Made by a program: the position numbers and the translations under genes. A stretch of DNA of 64,000 nt from positions 39,796 to 103,795 of the forward strand of contig CAYVBW010000001.1 of the NCBI GenBank assembly GCA_964449995.1, read 5' to 3'. The notes beneath the pieces are model-generated. The model saw only the letters and a list, made by a program, of their open reading frames with translations. It searched no databases and was not told where the DNA came from. Source of the DNA: CAYVBW01 sp964449995 (GTDB taxonomy: Bacteria; Patescibacteriota; Microgenomatia; UBA1400; PJMF01). This document shows, piece after piece, positions 17,204 through 25,676 of the stretch (its first letter is position 1; every line of letters begins with the position of its first letter).

Positions 17204-17539
17204 CTACTTAGTGTTTAAAAGGCTATCTAGTTGAGTGATAAAGTCAAACTCTTCTTTTTTATCTAATACAAATTCTTTTTTTTTAACCAGCACAAGCAGG
17301 TCTGCTGGTCGTCTCGATATATTATGTCCTCTAATTAAATTAAAGATATCTCTCCTTATTTTATTTCTATAAACAGCTGACTTAACTGCCTTTGTAGGAA
17401 CTACAACCGCCGCCTTAAAAATTTTTTTGTTTTTTTTGTTGTAGTAAATATCTAGACCATTGGTAAAATTGGTTTTATATTTAAAAATTTCTCGACCTAG
17501 CTTTGTTTTTAAATTAAGCCTATTTTTTTTAGGCAACAT
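17204..17539 (-). CDS. rnpA: Ribonuclease P protein component
   Basis: Protein subunit of RNase P, which trims tRNA 5' ends. The 111 residues include the RNR signature region KSAVYRNKIRRDIFNLIR (about residues 53-70) and the Lys/Arg-rich N-terminus LPKKNRLNLKTK that replaces the usual LPKxxRLxxxxEF. It begins four bases after the rpmH stop. No RNase P RNA gene was recognised in the window. Confidence 0.92.
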   Translation of the reverse strand: MLPKKNRLNLKTKLGREIFKYKTNFTNGLDIYYNKKNKKIFKAAVVVPTKAVKSAVYRNKIRRDIFNLIRGHNISRRPADLLVLVKKKEFVLDKKEEFDFITQLDSLLNTK

Positions 17540-17543
17540 TTTA

Positions 17544-17696
17544 TTATTTATATCTTCTATTACTAGCTTTGCTCAATTTTTCCCTTTTTTTAGCTCTTCT
17601 TCTTACTAAAATGGAAAATTTTTTTGCCTGTCTGGTTAAAAACCCGTGTTTTCTTGATCTTTTTTTTGATTTTGGTTGATATGTTCTTTTGGGCAT
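17544..17696 (-). CDS. rpmH: 50S ribosomal protein bL34
   Basis: A 50-residue very basic protein that reads MPKRTYQPKSKKRSRKHGF then LTRQAKKFSILVRRRAKKREKLS. This matches bL34 (KRTYQPSxxKRxRxHGFxxR), with a short extra C-terminal tail ASNRRYK. It is too short for a usual ORF cut-off but unmistakable. It sits directly upstream of rnpA as in most bacteria. It is transcribed in the same direction as dnaA and dnaN, whereas in most bacteria rpmH diverges from dnaA. Confidence 0.95.
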   Translation of the reverse strand: MPKRTYQPKSKKRSRKHGFLTRQAKKFSILVRRRAKKREKLSKASNRRYK

Positions 17697-17874
17697 CTCT
17701 TCCTTGATTCTCTTTTAAATTATTAATACTAATTATCTTTTTTATATTTTAAATTTTTAAGAAGTTTTGAATTATAACCAATTTGCTTATTTTGAACCAG
17801 GGTTATTTTGTTGTTTTTCAAAAAAAAACTCAACCACAATTATTGAAACTTTACTAAACAAGTTTAATGTCGCT

Positions 17875-18993
17875 TTAATTATTTACTCTAAAAGGCATGA
17901 CAATATAAGTAAAATTATCTTTATTTTTTATGTTAAAAGAAGCTGGTTTTAACTGCTCATTCATGCAAAACACAACCTCTTTAGGATTGGTGTTATTTAA
18001 AAAATCTAATAAATAGCGAATATCAAAAGCAATTTCCTTATCCAACTCATCATCCATCTGTGAAAGCGTTAAAATTTCTCCGCTGTATTCTCCGTATGAT
18101 GGTGAATTGGAAGAGATTAGTAGTTTATTTTCCCTAAGTTCAAATTTAACAATATTAGACGATTCTCTAGCTAAAATAAAAGCCCTTTGCAGCTCTTCTT
18201 TGAGAATTTCTCCGTCAATTTCGACTTGTGTTTCAAAATTTTCGGGAATTATTTTTTTATAAGGTGGATACTCTCCTTCAATCAATCTAACGAATATTTC
18301 ATTTTGATCAACCTCTATTTTGATCTGCTTTAACTCCTCATCCACCTGTATTTTGATTACGTCCACATCACTCTGATCTACAATTCTACAAACTTCTTCA
18401 AAAGATTTTATTGGAATCAATAGCCTTTTTTTTACTTGAGATTCTAGATGTGGATATTTTAAAACCGATAACCTAAACCCATCCGTTGTAGCAACTTCTA
18501 AACCGCTTTTATTAAAATCAAACATAATTGTGGTGAGAATTGGCCTGACTTGATCCAAACTAGCCGCATATCCAGTCATTTCCAGCACTTCTTTTAAAAC
18601 ACTTGTTGGAATTTCAATTTTGGGACCTGAAACTTTTGGAAATTCGGGATATTCCGATGGCTCTTGAGCTGGTATTTTAACCCTACTACTACCAGACTCT
18701 AACTCTATTGCCTCTTTTTTTATGTTTATAAATACTTCTTCATCGCTAAAAGAGTTAATCAAATCTTTCAACATTAATCCAGGAATTACTAGAGAGGCTT
18801 TGTGTTTATTATTTTTGAGTTCAGACTTTGTTTTTATACCTAAATATAAGTCTGTGGCGGCTAAAGTTAAATTATTTTTGTCAACATTAATTAGAACAGA
18901 GCTTAAAATGGGTAGCTGAGGATTACTAGGAATAGATTTCTGAACATTTTTGATAGCTTTTTTTAAACTTAAAAGATTAAACTCTATTTTCAT
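17875..18993 (-). CDS. dnaN: DNA polymerase III beta subunit (sliding clamp)
   Basis: Ring-shaped processivity clamp for the replicative polymerase. The 372 residues comprise the usual three clamp domains. Recognisable pieces are SIPSNPQLPILSSVLI (first domain), EYPEFPKV, YAASLDQVRPILTTIMFDF (second domain), DGFRLSVLKY, EGEYPPYKKIIP and the C-terminal YIVMPFRV (usually VMPMRL). It lies downstream of dnaA across the 343-base probable origin region, the classical dnaA-oriC-dnaN arrangement. Confidence 0.95.
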   Translation of the reverse strand: MKIEFNLLSLKKAIKNVQKSIPSNPQLPILSSVLINVDKNNLTLAATDLYLGIKTKSELKNNKHKASLVIPGLMLKDLINSFSDEEVFINIKKEAIELESGSSRVKIPAQEPSEYPEFPKVSGPKIEIPTSVLKEVLEMTGYAASLDQVRPILTTIMFDFNKSGLEVATTDGFRLSVLKYPHLESQVKKRLLIPIKSFEEVCRIVDQSDVDVIKIQVDEELKQIKIEVDQNEIFVRLIEGEYPPYKKIIPENFETQVEIDGEILKEELQRAFILARESSNIVKFELRENKLLISSNSPSYGEYSGEILTLSQMDDELDKEIAFDIRYLLDFLNNTNPKEVVFCMNEQLKPASFNIKNKDNFTYIVMPFRVNN

Positions 18994-19099
18994 AATTCAT
19001 TTATAACTATATGTAATTTATTTGATGAGTTTGTTTAGTATAGCTTATTTATTTTTTTTATTATTAACAATCTGTTTTTAGTTTATATTTAAATTTAAG

Positions 19100-19140
19100 T
19101 AGTAATAGTAGTAATAGGGTATGTGGAAAGGTGTATAAAA
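19100..19140 (+). promoter_or_regulatory. DnaA-trio element with adjacent DnaA boxes
   Basis: Six consecutive triplets TAGTAATAGTAGTAATAG, then GGTA, then TGTGGAAAG (a DnaA box read on the other strand), then G and TGTATAAAA (a weaker box). The order triplets, short G-containing spacer, TGTGGA box on one strand is the layout of the basal unwinding system described in Bacillus subtilis, where DnaA passes from double-stranded boxes to single-stranded trios. Confidence 0.65.
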
Positions 19141-19298
19141 TCGAATCTTTCTCAAGCAGTTGATTTATTTTGCATGTGATTAATTAGTCTTAAGTTGTTA
19201 GTAATGCTGTACATAATTCCTTAATTAAAGAGAGGATAAGTTTATAAAATTAACATTTAGAAATATTTTTAAAGATTTTATCCATATCTTTTTAACAC

Positions 19299-19322
19299 AC
19301 TTTTCCACTTTTGTGGAAAAGT
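19299..19322. repeat. Palindromic DnaA-box pair
   Basis: Perfect 10-base arms ACTTTTCCAC and GTGGAAAAGT around TTTT. Each arm contains a DnaA-box-like sequence, in opposite orientation. It lies 15 bases downstream of the dnaA stop, so it could also act as an RNA hairpin at the end of dnaA. Confidence 0.6.
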
Positions 19323-19336
19323 TAGAATTAAGAGTC

Positions 19337-20869
19337 TCAACTTGATAACTTTAAGAGTTCTGACTTTATTTGATTGTAATCCTGATATACAAGCTCATCT
19401 TCTTCAAGTAATTCCTTAATTTTTTTTCTAGCGTGCATTACAGAGGTATGATCTCTGTTGGAGAACCACCTACCAATTTCTACGTAAGATAAATTTAAAT
19501 TTTCTTTTAATAAAAACATTGCTAAATGTCTGGGGTAGACAACTTCTTTATGTCTCGCTTTCCCTTTTATTTCTGATTGTTTTATTTCAAAATGATCGCA
19601 GATTTTTTTAATAACCCTTTGGGGTTTGAGTCTAATTTTGTTATTTTTATGATTTAGTTTTTCTTTTGAGATAATATTACTAATAAGCTCTTCGCTAATC
19701 TCTCTATCTTTGAGCTCCACCTCAGACCTTATTTTGGAAATCACTCCTTCAATTTTTCTAGCACCATCAACACTTTGAGCAATCATTTCAGCTAACTTTA
19801 TAGGTAGTGCAAGGTTTGATGCTCTGGATTTTATTAATACTATCGCTGTTTTAAGTTCTAAGGAGGGCTGTTGAATATCTATCATTAATCCCGCCTCAAA
19901 TCTGGATTTTAATCTATCCTCCATTAAATTTATAGCGCTTGGAGGTCTATCAGAAGTGAGTATGATTTGAGACGAATATTTGGTAAGGGAGTTGAAGGTG
20001 TGAAAAAATTCCTCTTGGACAGCGTTTTTCCCAGCAATAAATTGAACATCGTCAATCAAGAGCACCTGAGCGCTTCTAAATTTTTTTTTGAACTTAATTG
20101 CTTTTTTATTACGAATTGCATCAATAATTTCATTAGTGAATTCCTCGCCCGTACAATAAATTATGTTTTTTTGAGGATTTTGGGTGAGAATAAAATTACC
20201 AATAGCATGCATCAGGTGAGTTTTACCAACACCAACCCCTCCATAGAAAAACAAAGGGTTGTATGCCTCTCCAGGTTTTTTGGCGACAGCAGTGGCTGCT
20301 GCATGAGCCATTTCGTTACTACCAGATACAGCAAAGGTTTTAAAAGTATAGTCTAGTCTTAGTCCAGCTCTTCTAATTGCGTTAAGAGTTCTATCTTGCT
20401 GGGTGGCTTCAATGTTGTGTTCTGAAAAAAGCTCCTCAACCCGAATGGAACCAACTGAGTCGTTTTGGCTATCGTTGAATGAGTCGTTGTTGGTAAAAAA
20501 TCCGCTGATTTTTTGCAACCCCCCATTGGAGCCTTTTTTTTGCTTTTTAAAATCATTTTGTTTTTGTTGAGCGGCTATTTCAGAGGGATCTAAAATTTTA
20601 AATTCTAACACTACTTTTTTGTGAATGGCTCCCTCTATTGCTAGTTTGAGTTGTGTGTAAAGATTCTTTTTTAAATTGGTGGCATGAAAAGCGCTGGGTG
20701 TGGAAATTGTACAAATCGCTTTAGTGGATCCATTAATCTCTATTTTAGTTAAGGGATTAGATAACACCCAGGTGTTAAATGCTGCGGGAGAAAGCTGAAG
20801 CTTGAGTTCTTTTTTTGCTTTGTCCCATATTGACCTAACTTCTTCTGGATTAAGATTTTGGGTATCCAT
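19337..20869 (-). CDS. dnaA: Chromosomal replication initiator protein DnaA
   Basis: Binds oriC and opens it for replication. The 510 residues show all four domains. Domain I is at about 10-90 (IWDKAKKELKLQLSPAAFNTWV), followed by a Gln/Asn/Lys-rich linker. The AAA+ domain has Walker A GGVGVGKTH (210-218), Walker B VLLIDDVQF (269-277) and the box VII/sensor region DRLKSRFEAGLMIDI. The DNA-binding domain IV signature is RHKEVVYPRHLAMFLL with SNRDHTSVMHARKKI near the C-terminus. It is transcribed toward oriC and dnaN. The secretion-island genes upstream run in the same direction. Confidence 0.97.
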   Translation of the reverse strand: MDTQNLNPEEVRSIWDKAKKELKLQLSPAAFNTWVLSNPLTKIEINGSTKAICTISTPSAFHATNLKKNLYTQLKLAIEGAIHKKVVLEFKILDPSEIAAQQKQNDFKKQKKGSNGGLQKISGFFTNNDSFNDSQNDSVGSIRVEELFSEHNIEATQQDRTLNAIRRAGLRLDYTFKTFAVSGSNEMAHAAATAVAKKPGEAYNPLFFYGGVGVGKTHLMHAIGNFILTQNPQKNIIYCTGEEFTNEIIDAIRNKKAIKFKKKFRSAQVLLIDDVQFIAGKNAVQEEFFHTFNSLTKYSSQIILTSDRPPSAINLMEDRLKSRFEAGLMIDIQQPSLELKTAIVLIKSRASNLALPIKLAEMIAQSVDGARKIEGVISKIRSEVELKDREISEELISNIISKEKLNHKNNKIRLKPQRVIKKICDHFEIKQSEIKGKARHKEVVYPRHLAMFLLKENLNLSYVEIGRWFSNRDHTSVMHARKKIKELLEEDELVYQDYNQIKSELLKLSS

Positions 20870-21100
20870 ATGTTGCTGACTTTATAAAAAATACATAGTT
20901 AGATTGGAGTTTTAAAAACGTCCAATGACTGTTCTGCTCAAAATTGGCAGGATTTAAGGTTATGTGGGCAGGAAGTTGACTAGCTAAATTAAGATTTAAC
21001 TAACCCGATTTGTGGGTTAACAACATTCATATTTATATACATAGTTTTCCACAATGAAAAGAGGCAGTTTTTTAATAGTCTGGCCAGCTTTTTGAGTCAA
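20870..21100 (-). other. Intergenic region upstream of dnaA
   Basis: 231 bases between virB4 and dnaA, both on the minus strand. It contains a DnaA box TTTTCCACA (21045-21053) and AACCCGATTTGTGGGTTAA (21000-21020), an imperfect inverted repeat. The box may allow DnaA autoregulation. No clear promoter hexamers were recognised. Confidence 0.4.
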
Positions 21101-23119
21101 CTAATTGTTGGGAGCCTGGTAGTCTTCAATTGAGTGCTGACCCTGTCTTTTGGTTTGTGCTGGTTGGGCTTGTGGTGTTTGTCGGACTGGTGGCTCTTGT
21201 GGACCTTGAGAGTCTGCGTTGTGCACCTGCTTATCTTTATATTGTTGTAGGTATTGTTTTAAAACTGGAGAGCTGGCTTGACTAGTATCATCTTCGTCGG
21301 AGGTTGTCTCTCTCTCTGCTTTTCTAGCAAACAACTCTCTGGGGTCGGTGGTGATTACCTGGTGTTCTTCGGGACTAGCTACCACCCTCAGAGCCACGTG
21401 GTTTTGTCCAGCAAAAAAGATTCCTTCGCCAATGTCGGCTGACACAAGTAGTTGGCGCTCACCCTGAGAGAGATAAAATGTGTCTGCCAGCACAGGAATT
21501 GAGGCAGATGATTGTCTCATGAGTAATTTAATTGAGGCATTGGAAACAATGGCCTTACCATATTGGTTGTGAAGAAAATCTTCAACATCTTGAGTTATTG
21601 TGGTGATGGCTAAATAGTATTTGCGAGCCCTCTTTGCCATGGAGTATACAAAACGAGCACTGTCGGGGTGTTGCATAAAATACCAGGCCTCGTCAATTAC
21701 CAACAACCTTTTTTTAAAATCTTTTTTAATTTTTGTCCAAATAAAATCCAAAATAATATACATCGCAATCGGCCTAAGTTCATCCTCCATTTCTTTGACA
21801 CTAAAAACAGTGAGGGGATTGTGGATGTCAACATTTGTTGGTTGATCCAAAATTCCTCTAAAAGAACCGGTAATAAATTTTTCTAGTCTGGCAGACAAGT
21901 TGTCTGCGTCAGCATTTTCCATACCGACTAAAGCCTTATACAAATCCTCCATTAGCGGAGGAACGTTGTTTTGCGTTGCAGGATCGGGGGTTATTCCCTT
22001 TGCTTTGTAGGTTGCAATAAGGGCTCTATCAAGTATCGCCTCTTGTTCTGCAGTCATTTCACCCAACATAACCTTTAGTAGACCATGTAGTGATAGAACC
22101 TTTTGACCCAACTCGTTGGATCCCTCTTCATAAATTTGTGACAAGTCAAAGGGATTAATTTTGGAGTTTCCATCAAAGGTAAAGTTAATGTATTCTCCAC
22201 CCACCATTTGACACAATTCTTCGTATTCGTGTTCTGGGTCTAGCACAATAACTTCAGTGTCGAACATGAGTTGCCTTAGTATCTCCACCTTAACAGCATA
22301 GGACTTGCCAGCTCCAGATTTGGCCAAAATTAACATGTTGTAGCTCTCCATTTGAAACCTGTCAAAGATAACTAACGACTCGTTGTGTTCGTTAATTCCA
22401 TAAAGAATTCCTTCATCCATCGTTAACTCCGATGAGGTGAAGGGAAAGGTAGTTGCCAGAGAGGTGGTATCCATGTTTCTCGTTATTTGAAGACGATCAA
22501 CGCCCATAGGGAGTGTGGTTTTAAAGCCGTCGTCCATTTGTAGGGTTGCTTTTTTGGAAACTATTAACAAGGCTCCTAGGGTTGATTGGACGCTTTTGGT
22601 AATGCGATCCAGCTCTTTAACAGAGTTGGCGTTAATAGTAATATATAAACCAAATTGATAGAATCTCTCGGCTCCGGCTGCAAGTTGTTCGCGAATAGCT
22701 CTGGCATCGTTGAGCTTGATTTCGGTGCTGATGTTGCTTATTTTTCCAGCACGAATGTCCGACTGAACCTCTGCCTCCATTTCAGTAATTTTACGTTTTA
22801 GGCTATCTAAGATTTCACTGCTATCCATGGGAAAAATAAACATAGATGTGTTGATTTGATGGGGGAAATTAATCAGGGGAGACAGCCAGTTTGCTGGAAC
22901 CGATCGTGGATAGCCCGCTACAAAAAGAGTTCGAGAGTAGGATGAGTTAATTTTTTGAAAGGTAAAGTCAACCTCAATTGCTTCAGGGGCAATGATATCT
23001 TCAACCGTAACCAGCCCTCGCGAGAATTCTTTAATTTTTTCCAACTCATCTTGTCTTTGATCTTCTTCTGGTTTTGGCTTGTCTTTTTTTAAGAATGGTA
23101 AAGATAAATTTAGGTTCAT
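21101..23119 (-). CDS. virB4: VirB4-like type IV secretion ATPase
   Basis: The cytoplasmic motor ATPase of type IV secretion systems. The 672 residues begin with a CagE/TrbE-type N-terminal domain (to about residue 230). The ATPase domain follows: Walker A LAKSGAGKSYAV (about 265-276), ALNP-like IVLDPEHEYEELC, Walker B KRLLVIDEAWYFM, and RQSSASIPVLADTFYLSQGERQLL near the end. The C-terminal 60 residues are Gln/Pro-rich and probably disordered. The ATG chosen lies 19 bases after the upstream gene's stop; another ATG 78 bases earlier would overlap that gene. It ends a run of secretion genes (M23 protein, hypothetical, PrgI, TraC-like, VirB4). Confidence 0.9.
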   Translation of the reverse strand: MNLNLSLPFLKKDKPKPEEDQRQDELEKIKEFSRGLVTVEDIIAPEAIEVDFTFQKINSSYSRTLFVAGYPRSVPANWLSPLINFPHQINTSMFIFPMDSSEILDSLKRKITEMEAEVQSDIRAGKISNISTEIKLNDARAIREQLAAGAERFYQFGLYITINANSVKELDRITKSVQSTLGALLIVSKKATLQMDDGFKTTLPMGVDRLQITRNMDTTSLATTFPFTSSELTMDEGILYGINEHNESLVIFDRFQMESYNMLILAKSGAGKSYAVKVEILRQLMFDTEVIVLDPEHEYEELCQMVGGEYINFTFDGNSKINPFDLSQIYEEGSNELGQKVLSLHGLLKVMLGEMTAEQEAILDRALIATYKAKGITPDPATQNNVPPLMEDLYKALVGMENADADNLSARLEKFITGSFRGILDQPTNVDIHNPLTVFSVKEMEDELRPIAMYIILDFIWTKIKKDFKKRLLVIDEAWYFMQHPDSARFVYSMAKRARKYYLAITTITQDVEDFLHNQYGKAIVSNASIKLLMRQSSASIPVLADTFYLSQGERQLLVSADIGEGIFFAGQNHVALRVVASPEEHQVITTDPRELFARKAERETTSDEDDTSQASSPVLKQYLQQYKDKQVHNADSQGPQEPPVRQTPQAQPAQTKRQGQHSIEDYQAPNN

Positions 23120-23138
23120 GTTTTTGTATAGAAACTCA

Positions 23139-24473
23139 TTATTTGATTTCAGGAATTGGCGGGGGTGGCTCTCCTCCTTCTTCGCCAATTTGAGCATTAC
23201 CCTCTTCGTTTATATTGATATTGGGTTGCGTCGTTGTTGTTTTGGATTGGTCTTTGGCGCCAAAAACATTTATTTCTTTTAGTGCGCCGTTAACCACTTT
23301 TTGTACATCTGGGTCGGGATTTTTTGTTTCTTGATTTAGGTTGCTGGTTTTTGCTTTCGTGCTTGGACTTGTTGTGGAGTTGGTGTCTCTCTCGTTTGCT
23401 GAATTATTTTTCAACTCAGCATTTTCTTGGGTGGGAGGAGCAAACTCAAAACCATCGATGTTTTCCTGGATGTTGGGTTGTTGTACTTCTTGCTGTTGAA
23501 CTTGTGGGACCTGCTGTTGGGTTTGTATTACTTGCTCAACAGAGGGTGGCTGCATTTCAGAGAGTGGTTCCTTTGGTTGGGTTTGGATGGGTGGTGGCTC
23601 TACTTGGGTGGTTTGGCTAGTTCCAACTGCCTGTTGGGGCTGGGTTTCAGCATTAAGTACCACCCGCCCTTCTGAGCTTTGTGTTAAAAGCTCAGGTTTG
23701 TTTGTTTGAATCTCAACAGGATTTGTTTGAGCTTGAGCTTGAGTCTGAGCTTGAGTTTGAGCCTGAACTCCTGTGCCAGACTCATCTTGCATTAGGCTTG
23801 CTTTTACCATCGCGGTTTGATATTCGCTGCTGTCTGCCACACCAAAACCCTCGCTGGCCTCTGGATTATAGCTTGTATAAAAAACCTTAATTATTTCTTG
23901 GGTGGTGAGTTGTCTGGAATAAAGACCAATTCGCGCAAATTGTGAGATAAGATGGTCTCTTCTTGGTTCTAAAATTGATTGGGCTTTGTCTACAATTAGT
24001 GGTTTTTCATATTTGTTGATATCAAAATCACCCCTGCCTGGAATGACACTATCAACACTAAGCAAACCTAGTTCTAGGGGTGTTGCTGGCACTGAAACAT
24101 AAAAATTTTTATCCAACACGTTTCTTTCTTGAATTAAGTTGGTTACAAATCCACGATAACGGGCAATTCTTTCTTTTTTTTGAGTTGATTGAGACTCTTC
24201 TTCTTTTTGTTTGAGTAGGTTTAGGTAGTTGGTTACGTCTTTTGTTTGAGATTGAATTACAATTTGAATTGGATAATTTAAAGAGTTGAGGAGGGCTGCG
24301 TAGGTGTAAATTATGGCATCTTGCTCTTCTTCAGCAAGAAGGCCAAAGTTCATAGCCCCTACAGTAAGAATAAAGCAGGTGGTGCCGTCTTTTAAAATAA
24401 CAAGGTCATTGGTTATGTCGTGTATCTCAAGAAATTCTTGTGCGGTGGCTTTGGTTTCGGATCGAGCAGACAT
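23139..24473 (-). CDS. TraC-like secretion-island protein with Gln/Pro-rich tail
   Basis: A 444-residue soluble protein. The N-terminal 220 residues are folded: ATAQEFLEIHDITNDLVILKDGTTCFILTVGAMNFGLL, then YAALLNSLNYPIQIVIQSQTKDV. They look like the small beta-rich domain found at the N-terminus of TraC/VirB4 ATPases and in stand-alone TraC-like proteins of CPR genomes. The remaining half is low complexity, rich in Gln, Pro and Thr (QTQAQTQAQAQ), and ends in EGGEPPPPIPEIK. It has no ATPase motif. It sits between the PrgI and VirB4 genes, so it is probably an accessory part of the secretion motor. Confidence 0.65.
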   Translation of the reverse strand: MSARSETKATAQEFLEIHDITNDLVILKDGTTCFILTVGAMNFGLLAEEEQDAIIYTYAALLNSLNYPIQIVIQSQTKDVTNYLNLLKQKEEESQSTQKKERIARYRGFVTNLIQERNVLDKNFYVSVPATPLELGLLSVDSVIPGRGDFDINKYEKPLIVDKAQSILEPRRDHLISQFARIGLYSRQLTTQEIIKVFYTSYNPEASEGFGVADSSEYQTAMVKASLMQDESGTGVQAQTQAQTQAQAQTNPVEIQTNKPELLTQSSEGRVVLNAETQPQQAVGTSQTTQVEPPPIQTQPKEPLSEMQPPSVEQVIQTQQQVPQVQQQEVQQPNIQENIDGFEFAPPTQENAELKNNSANERDTNSTTSPSTKAKTSNLNQETKNPDPDVQKVVNGALKEINVFGAKDQSKTTTTQPNININEEGNAQIGEEGGEPPPPIPEIK

Positions 24474-24600
24474 ACCAAATAGTATAAATCAATTATTGTT
24501 GATTAACAAACCAGACTCTAAAACTAAAAAACAATTTATAGCTTTTAACTGTTTTCTAAAATAATTTCGCGATAAACAAGAATTCTTAAGCAAATAAAAA

Positions 24601-25623
24601 TTAAACTTTAGAACTAATTTCTATTGGGTCAATAATTTTGCCAGACAACTCTATTTTTTGGGAGTCAAACTCCAGTCCGTCCTTTTTAATATTTAAAAGA
24701 TATTCACCATTGCTGAGTTGTTGGGAGATGTTGAACTGTCCCAAGGAGTTGCTTTTAACAGCGGTAATTGTTTGTCCTTGGGCATTTTGCACCTCTATTA
24801 AGGCTCCACCAACCAACTCTTTGTTGGGAGTAACAACCATTCCCACTAGTCGATTAGGGTGGGTGGGTTTGCTGGGAAAAGGAAGGTCTTGGTTTTGGCT
24901 AGCTGTTTTGATTGATTCATCTGGGTTTTGATCAGTTTGGGGATTGTTTTTTTTAGGGCTGGGTTTAAGAGCTTCGGACGTATTGGCGAGTTGAATATTT
25001 TGACTAAGAGTTGACTCCTGTTTTGCAACTGGTGGCGCTGAAAAAACCACTGCATCGGTGGGTGCGGGCTTAATTTTTCTGGCCCTTACTTGTAGGTTGG
25101 GCTTGGTGGCTTTTCGAACAGGGTTTTGTTCAACTTGAACTTGTTGAAAATTTTGTAGTATTTGATTTACGCGTTGATCTTGGGTTAAGTCAAACTCATC
25201 TTTGTTGTCCGTGGTTGGTTCTACTGATTTTAAAAATTGTTGGATTTTATCTCTTTTAATATGAGAGGTGTCAATTTCTGTAGTGGGGGTGGTGTCTTGT
25301 TCTCCGGTTTTGTGCTGAAACGCATCTGGGACTTTGGGTTTTTTTTGCCAATAAAATTTAGTTGGTTTATATAGGGTTTTGATGAAGGTAATAATCCAGT
25401 GGTCTAGGGGTCTTTCTTCAATGGGTACAAAAGCAGCTGCAAAACCAAGTGCAAAAAAAGTTATAGATAAGGGCCACTTTATAAAATCCGGCAGATTGGT
25501 TTTGTAAAAAACAAAAGCAACAATGGTTCCAAGCAATATCATGGCAAACTGCTTAAGGGTCATGTTGCCTATTAGGTGAAACCTATAGCCGGTGATGTCT
25601 TGTGGTATCGGGTGTTCTCTCAT
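24601..25623 (-). CDS. PrgI/VirB3-like membrane protein with C-terminal carboxypeptidase-regulatory-like domain
   Basis: Residues 1-95 match the PrgI family, the Gram-positive counterpart of VirB3: MREHPIPQDITGYRFHLIGNMTLKQFAM, two membrane helices (about 26-45 and 50-68), then PIEERPLDHWIITFIKTLYKPTKFYW. A charged, probably disordered linker follows (about 100-250). The C-terminus (about 255-340, LVGMVVTPNKELVGGALIEVQNAQGQTITAVKSNSLGQF) is a carboxypeptidase-regulatory-like beta domain. The PrgI-VirB4 pairing is a hallmark of Gram-positive conjugation systems. The added C-terminal domain is not part of classical PrgI. Confidence 0.8.
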   Translation of the reverse strand: MREHPIPQDITGYRFHLIGNMTLKQFAMILLGTIVAFVFYKTNLPDFIKWPLSITFFALGFAAAFVPIEERPLDHWIITFIKTLYKPTKFYWQKKPKVPDAFQHKTGEQDTTPTTEIDTSHIKRDKIQQFLKSVEPTTDNKDEFDLTQDQRVNQILQNFQQVQVEQNPVRKATKPNLQVRARKIKPAPTDAVVFSAPPVAKQESTLSQNIQLANTSEALKPSPKKNNPQTDQNPDESIKTASQNQDLPFPSKPTHPNRLVGMVVTPNKELVGGALIEVQNAQGQTITAVKSNSLGQFNISQQLSNGEYLLNIKKDGLEFDSQKIELSGKIIDPIEISSKV

Positions 25624-25676
25624 GCAGGGTTAGTATTTTTTGACAATCTTTAAGGCGATGTTTAATTTATATGGTA

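Larger units (their letters stand above)
18994..19336 (-). other. Probable chromosomal replication origin (oriC) between dnaA and dnaN
   Basis: This 343-base AT-rich region has no gene. It holds DnaA-box-like sequences: CTTTCCACA (reverse strand, 19122-19130), TTATCCATA (19278-19286), TTTTCCACT (19301-19309) and TTTTCCACA (reverse strand, 19312-19320). A run of TAG/TAA triplets lies directly beside the first box, and a very AT-rich stretch beyond it toward dnaN could be the unwinding region. One more TTTTCCACA lies upstream of dnaA at 21045-21053. The origin assignment is inference from these signals and the dnaA/dnaN position. Confidence 0.7.

Noticed and set aside
23324..23890. Several Leu/Trp-rich frames on the plus strand
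   Set aside because: They are antisense to the Gln/Pro-rich tail of the TraC-like protein.
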